Source: Bacteroidota bacterium
GTDB lineage: Bacteria > Bacteroidota > Bacteroidia > Bacteroidales > Bacteroidaceae
Assembly: GCA_023458215.1 (NCBI GenBank)
Contig: JAEXAJ010000031.1
Coordinates: 1-35,099 of the forward strand
Reading direction: 5' to 3'
DNA length: 35,099 bases
Numbering within the stretch: the stretch's first letter is position 1; every line of letters starts with the position of its first letter. The position numbers and the translations under genes are program-made. Positions 16,884 through 26,500 of this stretch are shown here, piece after piece. Below the pieces are notes generated by a model. The model was given only the letters and a program-made list of their open reading frames with translations. It was not told the DNA's origin and did not search any database.

Positions 16884-18763
16884 AATTGATACAATTGTTC
16901 TATGTAATTAATAAATGCTGTATTTACCAGTTTCACGCCGCCCGGTGTGGGATAATCACCGCTAAAGTACCAGTCGCCCCGGTGTTTGGGACAAGCTTCG
17001 CGTAAGCCTTCGAGAGGCTGGTACACTATCTGTACTTTGGCTTTGGTTCCTTTCGGGGTGAGCAGCTCTACCATTTTGGCAGAGATTTCTTCGTCGGTAA
17101 AAGGAGCATAAATATCTTTCACGTAATTCACCATCTGTTCTTTGGGCAGACCGACCTGCTCTTTCGACTTGCGATAAGCAGCAGCAATAAGATCTTTCAT
17201 ATCCCGTTCTTTCAGCAGTTCGATGGCAGCCTTGAAGGCGATGAATTCACTCATCTTTGCCATGTCGATGCCGTAATAATCGGGGTAACGTACCTGCGGA
17301 GAGGAGCTTACAATTACAATCTTCTTCGGATTGAGGCGGTCGAGGATGCCGATGATACTTTGTTTCAGGGTGGTGCCGCGTACAATGCTGTCGTCGATAA
17401 TGACTAGGTTGTCCACACCCGGAACGAGACTGCCGTAGGTGATGTCGTACACGTGTGCGGCAAGGTCGTTGCGGCTATGGTCTTCGGCAATGAAAGTGCG
17501 CAACTTGATATCCTTGATCGCTACTTTCTCGCTCCTGATTCGGCGGGAAAGAATACGCTCCAGTTCCTCATGGCTGGGATTATGCCCCAAAGCGGCAATC
17601 TGCTGTATCTTCTCCTGATTGAGATAATCGTCCAAACCTTGAAGCATGCCATAAAAGGCAACTTCCGCCGTATTGGGGATGAAGGAGAAGACGGTATGAT
17701 CCACATCATTATCAATGGCTTTCAGGATGTTAGGCACTAACTTCTCACCTAATAGTTTACGTTCCTTGTAGATGTCCACATCGCTGCCACGGCTGAAGTA
17801 TATACGCTCGAAAGAGCAAGGTTTCACTTCACGGGGCTTGTTGATCTGTACGGTTCGCAGTTTTCCTGCTTTATTGATAAGCACGGCTTGGCCGGGTTGC
17901 AACTCTTTGATGGATTCGGCGGGGATGTTGAAGGCGGTTTGGATCACAGGACGTTCGCTGGCAAGTACCGCCACTTCATCGTCCTGATACCAGAAGGCAG
18001 TGCGTATGCCCCACGGATCACGCACGGCAAAGGTCTCTCCGCTTCCGGTGAGTCCGCACATGACGTAACCTCCGTCCCACTCTTTGCTCGAAGTACGCAA
18101 CGTGTTTGCAAGGTCGATGTGGTCTTCGATGTAATGGGTGATATCCATTCCGGTCAGCCCTTCGGCTTCGGCCAGGTTGAAGACCCGCTCTACTTCACGG
18201 TCGAGGCGATGACCCAGTTGTTCCAGCATGATATAGGTATCGGCATACTTCCGGGGATGTTGTCCGATGGCAGTGATACGGGCGAAGATTTCGTCCACAT
18301 TCGTCATGTTGAAGTTACCGCAGAGGGCGAGGTTCTTGGCACGCCAGTTATTCCGACGAAGGAAAGGGTGCACGTATGAGATGCCGGACTTGCCGGTGGT
18401 GGAATAACGAAGGTGTCCCATGTAGACTTCTCCTGCAAAAGGCAATACACGCTTGGCATAGGCTGCGTCGTGCAACTGCTCCTTCGTCAAGTCTTTATAG
18501 TTGCTTTGTATCGCACCGAATATTTCGGTGATAGCCTCCGAACCGAGCGCACGTTCGCGAAACATGTATTCTTCGCCCGGATTGGCTTCCAGCTTGACGC
18601 AAGCCAGCCCGGCACCTTCCTGCCCACGATTATGTTGCTTTTCCATCAGTAGATAGAGCTTGTTCAGCCCATACATCCAGGTTCCGTACTTTTCTTCATA
18701 GTACTCCAGTGGTTTCAAGAGGCGTATCATTGCAACGCCACATTCATGTTTCAGTTGTTCCAT
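16880..18763 (-). CDS. Divergent amidophosphoribosyltransferase (PurF-like)
   Basis: A 627-residue protein, well above the ~470-510 of ordinary PurF. N-terminal Ntn glutaminase: nucleophile C8 after a short pro-segment (MEQLKHE), GHLRYSTTG with the substrate Arg, and YADTYIML with the Asp. In the oxyanion-hole region the usual Asn-Gly reads LCGNFN, with Cys148 in the Asn position. C-terminal phosphoribosyltransferase domain: PRPP loop DDSIVRGTT (457-465) and SSSPQVRYPDYYGIDM. The segment around KLRTFI differs from the flexible loop of canonical PurF. There is also an insertion around 400-430 and a C-terminal tail ending GDWYFSGDYPTPGG. It may be the purine first-step enzyme or a paralogue making a related amide transfer; I favour a paralogue. 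Confidence 0.85.
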   Translation of the reverse strand: MEQLKHECGVAMIRLLKPLEYYEEKYGTWMYGLNKLYLLMEKQHNRGQEGAGLACVKLEANPGEEYMFRERALGSEAITEIFGAIQSNYKDLTKEQLHDAAYAKRVLPFAGEVYMGHLRYSTTGKSGISYVHPFLRRNNWRAKNLALCGNFNMTNVDEIFARITAIGQHPRKYADTYIMLEQLGHRLDREVERVFNLAEAEGLTGMDITHYIEDHIDLANTLRTSSKEWDGGYVMCGLTGSGETFAVRDPWGIRTAFWYQDDEVAVLASERPVIQTAFNIPAESIKELQPGQAVLINKAGKLRTVQINKPREVKPCSFERIYFSRGSDVDIYKERKLLGEKLVPNILKAIDNDVDHTVFSFIPNTAEVAFYGMLQGLDDYLNQEKIQQIAALGHNPSHEELERILSRRIRSEKVAIKDIKLRTFIAEDHSRNDLAAHVYDITYGSLVPGVDNLVIIDDSIVRGTTLKQSIIGILDRLNPKKIVIVSSSPQVRYPDYYGIDMAKMSEFIAFKAAIELLKERDMKDLIAAAYRKSKEQVGLPKEQMVNYVKDIYAPFTDEEISAKMVELLTPKGTKAKVQIVYQPLEGLREACPKHRGDWYFSGDYPTPGGVKLVNTAFINYIEQLYQF

Positions 18764-18774
18764 TTATTTCTTTT

Positions 18775-18808
18775 TACCCCCCGAACCCCCTGAAGGGGGA
18801 GGTGGATA
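18775..18808 (-). repeat. GC-rich repeat unit, pair 2 left
   Basis: The unit, centred on CCCCCTGAAGGGGG, lies 11 bases upstream of the purF-like ATG. It is inverted relative to the unit at 18874-18908, with 65 bases between them. Confidence 0.85.
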
Positions 18809-18873
18809 CTCTGCATTGTAATGACAGAGATACACTTCGAGGATCATTATTAAACAAGAATATTTCCTAGGGC

Positions 18874-18908
18874 TATTCTCCTCCCCCTTTAGGGGGACGA
18901 GGGGTGTA
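18874..18908 (+). repeat. GC-rich repeat unit, pair 2 right
   Basis: TATTCTCCTCCCCCTTTAGG plus a G-rich tail, ending immediately next to the glmS stop codon (18909-18911). Confidence 0.85.
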
Positions 18909-20753
18909 TCATTCTACAGTCACCGACTTCGCAAGGTTTCTGGGCTGATCAACATCCATACCTTTGCATGTTGCAATGTGATAGGCAAGCAATTGCAAAG
19001 GTACCGTAGTTATTAACGGATCCAGGCATTCTATTGTTTCGGGCAACTCGATACAAGTATCGGCTATTTTACTGATAATCGTATCCCCCTTCGTAACAAT
19101 GGCAATGACTTTGCCCTTGCGAGCCTTGATTTCCTGTATATTGCTCAGTACTTTTTCATAAAGCCCGTTCTGCGTGGCAATGACTACCACCGGCATTTCG
19201 GCATCGACCAATGCGATGGGGCCGTGCTTCATTTCGGCGGCAGGATAGCCTTCGGCATGGATGTAGGAAATTTCTTTCAGTTTCAATGCCCCCTCCAGGG
19301 CCACGGGATAAGCATATCCGCGTCCCAGGTAGATGAAGTTATGGGCGTAGGTGAATATCTTGGAGAGCTCGGCAATGCGGTCGTTCAACGTCAGCACTTC
19401 TTTCATCTTGTCGGGAATACATCCCAACTCCTTGACAACTGCAAGGTACAGTTCTTCATCAATCGTCTGTTTCTCACGGGCAAGGGTGAGTGCCAACATG
19501 GTAAGCACCGTGACCTGTCCTGTGAAAGCTTTGGTAGATGCGACACCGATTTCAGGCCCTACATGGATATAAGAGCCTGTATGCGTGGCACGCGGTATGC
19601 TGGAACCGATGGCATTACATATACCATATATAAACGCTCCCTTGCTCTTGGCCAGTTCCACGGCAGCCAGCGTATCGGCCGTCTCACCGCTTTGTGAGAT
19701 GGCAATCACTACATCGCTGCTGTCAATCACCGGGTCACGGTAGCGGAACTCGCTGGCATATTCCACTTCTACGGGAATGCGGCAGAAGCTTTCGATCAGA
19801 TGCTTGCCGATAAGCGCCGCATGCCACGACGTGCCGCAGGCTACAATCACGAAGCGTTTGGCAGCCAGCAGGCGTTCTTTATAATCTATCACGGCAGAAA
19901 GCACTACGTTCGTACCTTCCACATTGATACGTCCGCGCATGCAATCGTGTATACAATCGGGTTGCTCGAAGATCTCCTTCAGCATGAAGTGCGGATAACC
20001 ACCCTTCTCCAACTGACCGAGGTTCAGCGCTACTGTCTTCACCTCGTGCGGACACTCCACATTCTTCAAGTTCACTACTTTCAGTGGCTCTCCTCTGCGT
20101 ATCACGGCTATTTCTTCGTCTTCCAGATACACCACCTTATCCGTATATTCCACAATCGGCGTGGCGTCCGAAGCCAGGAAGAACTCGTCTTCACCGATAC
20201 CTACCACCAACGGACTGCTTTTGCGGGCTGCTATAATCTCGTCCGGATGTTCACGGTCGAGCACTGCAATGGCATACGCTCCTATCACTTCACCCAAAGC
20301 CAACTGGACTGCTGTCAGCAAATCAGTATTTTTGGTTACCTGTATGTATTCTATTAATTGTACCAGTACCTCTGTGTCTGTACTGCTTTTGAAGGAATAG
20401 CCTTTGGCTTGAAGTTTTTCTTTAAGGACGGCGTAATTTTCGATAATACCGTTGTGAATAAGAGCGAGGCGCTCGGAAGAAGAGAAATGAGGATGGGCAT
20501 TAGCGGAACAAGGTTCTCCATGTGTAGCCCAACGGGTGTGTGCAATGCCGATGTTACCGGAAATATCTTTTTGTGTGACGAAAGTTTCCAATTCACTGAC
20601 CTTCCCTTTCGTCTTATACACATTCAACTGTCGTTCATCACTGATAAGTGCTACCCCTGCGCTATCATATCCACGGTACTCCAACCGCTTCAGACCTTTG
20701 ATAAGGATGGGATAGGCTTTTTTCTGACCAATATAGCCTACGATTCCACACAT
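18909..20753 (-). CDS. glmS: Glutamine--fructose-6-phosphate aminotransferase (isomerizing)
   Basis: A 614-residue enzyme that makes glucosamine-6-phosphate from fructose-6-phosphate and glutamine, the entry to UDP-GlcNAc for cell wall and LPS. It starts MCGIVGYIG, so Cys2 becomes the N-terminal nucleophile after Met removal; this fixes the start at 20753 rather than an in-frame upstream ATG at 20810. Glutaminase motifs RWATHGEP and HNGIIENY are present. Two SIS sugar-isomerase domains follow (CGTSWHAALIGK, SQSGETADTLAA; then LGRGYAYPVALEGALKLKE), ending in the conserved PRNLAKSVTVE. It has its own promoter-like element and probably leads the glmS-purF-like-carA-carB transcription unit. No glmS ribozyme is seen. 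Confidence 0.98.
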   Translation of the reverse strand: MCGIVGYIGQKKAYPILIKGLKRLEYRGYDSAGVALISDERQLNVYKTKGKVSELETFVTQKDISGNIGIAHTRWATHGEPCSANAHPHFSSSERLALIHNGIIENYAVLKEKLQAKGYSFKSSTDTEVLVQLIEYIQVTKNTDLLTAVQLALGEVIGAYAIAVLDREHPDEIIAARKSSPLVVGIGEDEFFLASDATPIVEYTDKVVYLEDEEIAVIRRGEPLKVVNLKNVECPHEVKTVALNLGQLEKGGYPHFMLKEIFEQPDCIHDCMRGRINVEGTNVVLSAVIDYKERLLAAKRFVIVACGTSWHAALIGKHLIESFCRIPVEVEYASEFRYRDPVIDSSDVVIAISQSGETADTLAAVELAKSKGAFIYGICNAIGSSIPRATHTGSYIHVGPEIGVASTKAFTGQVTVLTMLALTLAREKQTIDEELYLAVVKELGCIPDKMKEVLTLNDRIAELSKIFTYAHNFIYLGRGYAYPVALEGALKLKEISYIHAEGYPAAEMKHGPIALVDAEMPVVVIATQNGLYEKVLSNIQEIKARKGKVIAIVTKGDTIISKIADTCIELPETIECLDPLITTVPLQLLAYHIATCKGMDVDQPRNLAKSVTVE

Positions 20754-20778
20754 AATGTCTTTATTTTTATTTCGGCTG

Positions 20779-20786
20779 CAAATATA
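20779..20786 (-). promoter_or_regulatory. Candidate promoter -7 element for glmS
   Basis: TATATTTG on the minus strand, 25 bases upstream of the glmS ATG. The short leader this implies leaves no room for a ribozyme or riboswitch. Confidence 0.5.
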
Positions 20787-20934
20787 CAAATTTGTACTAC
20801 ATAAAGACACGCCTTTCCCTTTTATTTTGACAAAAATATATTAAAATTTCATTTTTGCAGCAAAAAGACATTACTACTACAAATATAAAAGACATATATA
20901 TAGAAATATACGGAATTGAAAGTTTTAAAGGCAT

Positions 20935-20969
20935 CCTGCCGGATAGTTTTGCATTCTCTATCCGGCAGG
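20935..20969 (-). terminator. Terminator after the LruC lipoprotein gene
   Basis: A perfect 12-bp stem (20935-20946 with 20958-20969) and an 11-nt loop, 11 bases beyond the stop at 20981. On the minus strand it is followed by a T-rich tract (TTTAAAACTTT). It separates the lipoprotein gene from glmS. Confidence 0.75.
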
Positions 20970-20980
20970 GACCCCCTCTA

Positions 20981-23146
20981 TTAATTCTTGCTATTTTGTT
21001 TATACCAGGTCTTATAATTCAATCCATTGGACTTAACCCAATTAATAAATGCGGGATAATCTTCGCTGATTACACGCTTCTCTGTAGGAGGAATAAATTG
21101 TTTATAAGTCGCATCAAAAGGAATATTCAATGCAAACGGATATTGGATCGAGTTCTTATCCGGATCCGAAATATACCAAACACTAGCGGTCGAAGCATCA
21201 TCCCCTTCTCCCAATCCTCCCGCCAAAGCCGTAGGTTTATATACTTTAGGCAAATGTACTTCCAAACGTCCCTGACCTGATTTTTCATTACTCCTTGAAA
21301 CAATAAACGGATTATAAGGCGGATACATCACTCCGGTTCCCAACTTGATGGCAGCCGTACTCTTGATTTTTATGGTAACTACGATCTCTTTACCCAATGC
21401 TTCTTTATGATTATTGAACAACATAATAACCGACTTACCATTCTGACCCACTTCCAGTCCTTTACTGTCTGTCGCAAAGCTTGAAGCAACCCCTTTGCGG
21501 TCTATCGTTATCGATTCTATGGCATCGGGCGAAATACCCAGTTCATATCCGAAACCATTGGTATAAGTAGCACCATTATTCACTACCGTAAAACGATCGA
21601 CGAGTTGGGTTACATTATTCTGTGCATTCGTTGTTACTTCACTTACATAGTTTACAATAACATCGTTCATATCATAATCTCCCTTTCGCGGCCAGTTGTC
21701 TTCAAATGCCAATGCACCGCTATAGATACTTTTCACAGGGTTTTCAACAATCTGTTGTGTTACCGCCCATCCGGGATTGATAACCCCAGGTGTAGCTTCT
21801 ACATAAAACAGCATGTCCTGATAGCTTCGCAAATCGCCATCCTCAAAACCGATAACTATCGTATTGGAAGTCTCGTCAAACAAAGTGATACAGCCCGGAA
21901 CCTTATTCGTATTAAATTCTTCATTGGAAAAGACATAGGGCAAATGATTGGGGTTCCCATAAATCGAATTAGGACGACCTGTGGTTAACCCACCTCCCAT
22001 ATAAGTCTGATGGGTTTTGTTACCTAAAGCATCGCTTTCAAGATAGCCATTGATATTACTCTTGGTAAAGCTACCCTTCGCAGCGGTATAGAATGCATCC
22101 GACATCATCATCCACCCTACTACGATGTCTTTAGGAAAAACGGTAGTACCCGGCTCGTCATAATTACTACCATAATACTTTAGTGCAACCGTAGAACCTT
22201 CGCGTAAGGGAGTACAACCATAATCGGGACGATAGGCGGCATTTGCATTACCTGCATAACGTTCATCCCACGATACATTGGGGAAGATAAGGTATTTGGG
22301 AAGTTGTTTGAATGCAGCTTCTGTCAATACGGTATTTTTAGGATAATAGTAATACCCCAGCACATTGTGATAGCCTGCAAACTCCCAAAGAAATTTCACT
22401 TTCATTTCCGTACCTCCTTCGATTTTACCTGTAGCAGGATTGAAAACTGTTTCCTTGTAAGTAACCAGATTCGTAAATTCCTTGCCTTTAGCAAATGCAG
22501 AATTATTTCCGGTTGGAGGAGCTATTTTCTGTACTCGCGAGGTCAACCCCTGAATAACAGAACCGGTAGTCATCGCTTCTATTTTTCCGGTTGAGTCCCA
22601 CTTGCCGAGAGGAGAACTTACATAATAAGGATTGGCAGCACTCCCAAACGGATAAGTAAAATCAAACGAATAACCGTCAGCCCTGGTTTGAGCATTTGTA
22701 ACGGAGAAATCTTGTGTTAAGGTAACTCCACCCGCCGTTACAGGTACCTCGTAAACGGAGGGCATACCAAAATCTTCAGTCAACACATACACTTTTTCAA
22801 GACCGGAAGGCAGCTTAATATTACCTTCAAAATGACTATCCCAATCCGTATATCCCGAGAACAAAGGAGCTACATCTGCAATCGTATAATGATAATCATC
22901 GGTCATTGTTAACGGGTTTATGTCAAAAACGCCAAACTGCACACGATGGTCTTTTACATTATAGTTAATGCTCAATGGATGAACATCAGAAGTTGCAAAG
23001 TCAAAGTAGTCCACAACAGGGTTATCATTGGACGGGTCACTAGTAGGATCGTACACGTCTTTTTGACATCCCGATAAAATCAACATTGATACTGTGAAAG
23101 CTATCAGCTTCCTTGTATCTTTCCTGAGAAAAAGAGTCGTTTTCAT
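20981..23146 (-). CDS. LruC-domain lipoprotein (DUF4114/DUF4842 type)
   Basis: A 721-residue exported lipoprotein: signal peptide with a hydrophobic stretch and lipobox LSGC (Cys27), then a beta-rich body of unknown fold. YQDMLFYVEATPGV (about residue 445) resembles the DUF4114 end, and ALAFEDNWPRKGDYDMNDVIVNY (about 480-502) carries the acidic D-x-D-x-N-D signature of the LruC domain, which looks like a calcium-binding loop. The rest fits the C-terminal DUF4842 domain. Such proteins are common on Bacteroidetes surfaces, and no function is established. It is monocistronic, divergent from gltB and ended by a strong hairpin, so it seems unrelated to the surrounding nitrogen genes. Confidence 0.85.
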   Translation of the reverse strand: MKTTLFLRKDTRKLIAFTVSMLILSGCQKDVYDPTSDPSNDNPVVDYFDFATSDVHPLSINYNVKDHRVQFGVFDINPLTMTDDYHYTIADVAPLFSGYTDWDSHFEGNIKLPSGLEKVYVLTEDFGMPSVYEVPVTAGGVTLTQDFSVTNAQTRADGYSFDFTYPFGSAANPYYVSSPLGKWDSTGKIEAMTTGSVIQGLTSRVQKIAPPTGNNSAFAKGKEFTNLVTYKETVFNPATGKIEGGTEMKVKFLWEFAGYHNVLGYYYYPKNTVLTEAAFKQLPKYLIFPNVSWDERYAGNANAAYRPDYGCTPLREGSTVALKYYGSNYDEPGTTVFPKDIVVGWMMMSDAFYTAAKGSFTKSNINGYLESDALGNKTHQTYMGGGLTTGRPNSIYGNPNHLPYVFSNEEFNTNKVPGCITLFDETSNTIVIGFEDGDLRSYQDMLFYVEATPGVINPGWAVTQQIVENPVKSIYSGALAFEDNWPRKGDYDMNDVIVNYVSEVTTNAQNNVTQLVDRFTVVNNGATYTNGFGYELGISPDAIESITIDRKGVASSFATDSKGLEVGQNGKSVIMLFNNHKEALGKEIVVTIKIKSTAAIKLGTGVMYPPYNPFIVSRSNEKSGQGRLEVHLPKVYKPTALAGGLGEGDDASTASVWYISDPDKNSIQYPFALNIPFDATYKQFIPPTEKRVISEDYPAFINWVKSNGLNYKTWYKQNSKN

Positions 23147-23506
23147 AATAAAAGGCTATTTTATGTTTAGATAAAAAACGTAGTTTTAATTCACTTGTTC
23201 ATAAAAAGTCTTGTTTTTACATAAATCCGTGAACTTTTTACAAGTCCAACAGTGCGACTCGATTTTGAAAAATTCTTCATCTAACATCAACCACTCATAT
23301 TACAATTTAATACATATAATTCCATTTAGCAATCAAATAAAAACAAACATACTTAAATATATTACATTTTATCACAAACATTATTCCTGCATTTATTTTG
23401 TGACAAACATTTCCAATAAATATATATCATAATAAAAGTAAAACATTACTTTTGCCGAACATTTTGACACAAATATAAGTTTATCAATACAAATAAGAAA
23501 ACAATA
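23147..23506. other. AT-rich divergent intergenic region (lipoprotein / gltB)
   Basis: This 360-base gap holds the promoters of both flanking genes and no convincing ORF. The clear signal is TACTTTTG at 23447-23454 for gltB. On the minus strand two TAnnTTTG-like octamers occur (23344-23351 and 23470-23477), either of which could serve the lipoprotein gene; neither has a well-spaced -33 box. The first ~200 bases next to the lipoprotein gene may be a long leader. No operator-like palindrome stood out by eye. Confidence 0.6.
23447..23454 (+). promoter_or_regulatory. Candidate promoter -7 element for gltB
   Basis: TACTTTTG matches TAnnTTTG, 52 bases upstream of the gltB ATG. Confidence 0.5.
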
Positions 23507-26500
23507 ATGAATAAAACAATTCTTTTTAATAGTAACGAAAGCATTATTCCTTGTCAACGGTTACCCAAGAAAGCGGGTCTGTATGATGCTTCTTACGAAC
23601 ATGACGCCTGCGGAGTGGGTATGCTGGTAAATATCCATGGAGGGAAGTCACACGAATTGGTAGAATCAGCATTAAAAGTATTGGAAAATATGCGCCATCG
23701 CGGAGCTGAGGGTGCCGACAACAAGACTGGAGATGGTGCAGGTATTATGCTGCAAATTCCACACGAGTTCATTTTGCTACAAGGAATTCCGGTTCCCGAA
23801 AAAGGGAAATATGGTACCGGTCTGCTTTTTCTTCCCAAAGACGATAAGAGCCAATCTGATATACTAAGTATTGTCATCGAAGAAATCGAGAAAGAAGGTC
23901 TCACTTTGATGCATCTACGCAATGTACCCACTTGTTCCGAAATTCTTGGTGAAACTGCACTTGCTGCCGAACCGGATATCAAACAAATCTTCATCACCGG
24001 ATTTTCAGACAGTCAGACTGCCGATCAAAAGCTCTATCTGATACGGAAAAGAATAGAAAACAAAATACGCAAGTCCACTATCTCCGCCCGTGAGGATTTC
24101 TATATCGTATCCCTCTCTACGAAGAATATTGTCTATAAGGGTATGCTCTCTTCGCTGCAACTGCGTAATTACTTTCCCGATTTAACAAACAGTTATTTCA
24201 CCAGCGGACTGGCTTTGGTGCACTCCCGCTTCAGCACCAATACCTTTCCTACATGGGGATTGGCACAACCGTTTCGCCTGTTGGCACATAATGGTGAAAT
24301 AAATACCATACGCGGCAACCGTGGTTGGATGGAAGCGCGGGAGAGTGTACTATCCACTCCCACCTTAGGCAACATCAAAGAGATAAGCCCCATTATTCAG
24401 CCGGGCATGAGCGACAGTGCTTCGCTGGACAATGTGCTGGAGTTTCTCGTCATGTCCGGGCTCAGTCTGCCCCACGTCCTGGCTATGCTCGTACCGGAAT
24501 CTTTTAATGAAAAGAACCCCATCAGCGAAGACCTGAAAGCCTTCTACGAATACCACTCCATCCTGATGGAACCGTGGGATGGTCCGGCAGCCTTGCTCTT
24601 CAGCGACGGACGCTATGCAGGCGGCATGCTCGACCGTAACGGCCTTCGTCCCGCCCGCTACCTCATTACAAAGAACGACATGATGGTAGTAGCCAGCGAA
24701 GTCGGGGTAATGGATTTCGAACCGGGAGACATCAAAGAGAAAGGACGCCTGCAACCCGGAAAGATTCTCCTGATCGATACCGTAAAAGGAGAAATCTATT
24801 ACGACAACGAGTTGAAACATCAACTGGCCGAGGCCAAGCCTTACCGCACTTGGCTTGCCAACAACCGCATCGAGCTGGACGAACTTAAAAGCGGACGAAA
24901 AGTGGCGCACACCGTGCCCGATTATCACCGTATGCTACGTACCTTCGGCTATTCCAAAGAAGATGTGGAGCGGCTGATTGTCCCCATGTGTACCACCGGT
25001 GCCGAACCCATCAATTCCATGGGCAACGACACCCCGCTGGCTGTTCTTTCCGACAAGCCGCAACTTCTATTTAATTACTTCCGCCAGCAGTTTGCCCAAG
25101 TCACCAACCCGCCCATCGACCCGATACGTGAGGAACTGGTGATGTCTCTGACGGAATACATCGGCGCGGTAGGCATGAACATCCTTACCCCCAGCGAAAG
25201 CCATTGCAAGATGGTGCGGCTCAATCATCCCATACTGAGTAATACGCAACTGGATATCCTTTGCAACATCCGCTACAAGGGTTTCAAGATGGTGAAGCTG
25301 CCCATGCTCTTCGAAGTGGAGAAAGGACGTCAGGGACTACAAGAAGCATTGGCTAAACTTTGCAAGCAAGCAGAGGAATCGGTCACCGAAGGCGTCAACT
25401 ACATTGTGCTTTCCGACCGTGAAGTGAACGCTACCCATGCGGCTATTCCTTCATTGCTGGCAGTGAGTGCCGTGCATCATCATCTCATCTCGGTAGGGAA
25501 ACGAGTACAAACGGCATTGGTTGTAGAAAGCGGTGAAATACGCGAAGTGATGCACGCCGCCTTGCTGCTGGGCTTCGGTGCCAGTGCACTGAACCCGTAC
25601 ATGGCGTTTGCCATCATCGACAAACTGGTATCCGGCAACGAAATTCAATTGGACTACGCCACTGCCGAGAAGAAGTATATCAAATCCATCTGCAAAGGTC
25701 TGTTCAAGGTGATGAGCAAGATGGGCATCTCCACCATTCGTTCCTATCGGGGTGCCAAGATTTTCGAGGCGATAGGTCTGAGCGAAGAACTGAGCAATGC
25801 TTACTTCGGCGGACTAAGTTCGCGCATCGGCGGCATTCGCCTAGATGAAGTGGCACACGATGCCATCGCCTTCCACAACGACGGATTCAACAGGCAGTCC
25901 GAAGAAGAGCTGCTGCCCAATAACGGACTGTATGCCTACCGCAAAGATGGTGAACAACATGCCTGGAATCCTGAAACGATAAGCACCCTGCAACTGGCAA
26001 CACGGCTAGGCAGTTACAAGAAGTTCAAGGAATATACTTCACTGGTAGACGGTAAAGCATCCCCCATCTTCTTGCGTGATTTCCTCGATTTCCGTCGTGC
26101 GCCCATCGCTATCGACAAAGTGGAACCGGTTGAACACATCCTGCACAGATTTGTCACGGGTGCCATGAGCTACGGTTCCATCAGCAAGGAGGCACACGAA
26201 GCAATGGCCATCGCCATGAACAAGATTCACGGACGAAGCAACACCGGTGAAGGTGGCGAGGATAGCGCACGATTCACCCCCCTGGAAGACGGAACATCTC
26301 TGCGCAGCGCCATCAAGCAAGTAGCTTCGGGACGTTTCGGCGTAACTACCGAGTACCTGGTGAATGCCGACGAAATACAAATCAAGATTGCCCAAGGCGC
26401 AAAACCCGGCGAAGGCGGCCAGTTGCCCGGTTTCAAAGTAGATCAGGTCATTGCCAAGACCCGCCACTCCATACCGGGTATCTCGCTGATTTCTCCTCCG

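Noticed and set aside
20754..20810. N-terminal extension of GlmS from an upstream ATG
   Set aside because: GlmS needs Cys directly after the initiator Met; the extension would bury the nucleophile and crosses the promoter element.
20754..20980. Possible glmS ribozyme or riboswitch
   Set aside because: The predicted leader is under 20 bases and no ribozyme-like fold was seen.
23211..23432. 73-codon ORF in the gltB upstream gap
   Set aside because: AT-rich, low-complexity translation with no ribosome-binding sequence; probably non-coding.
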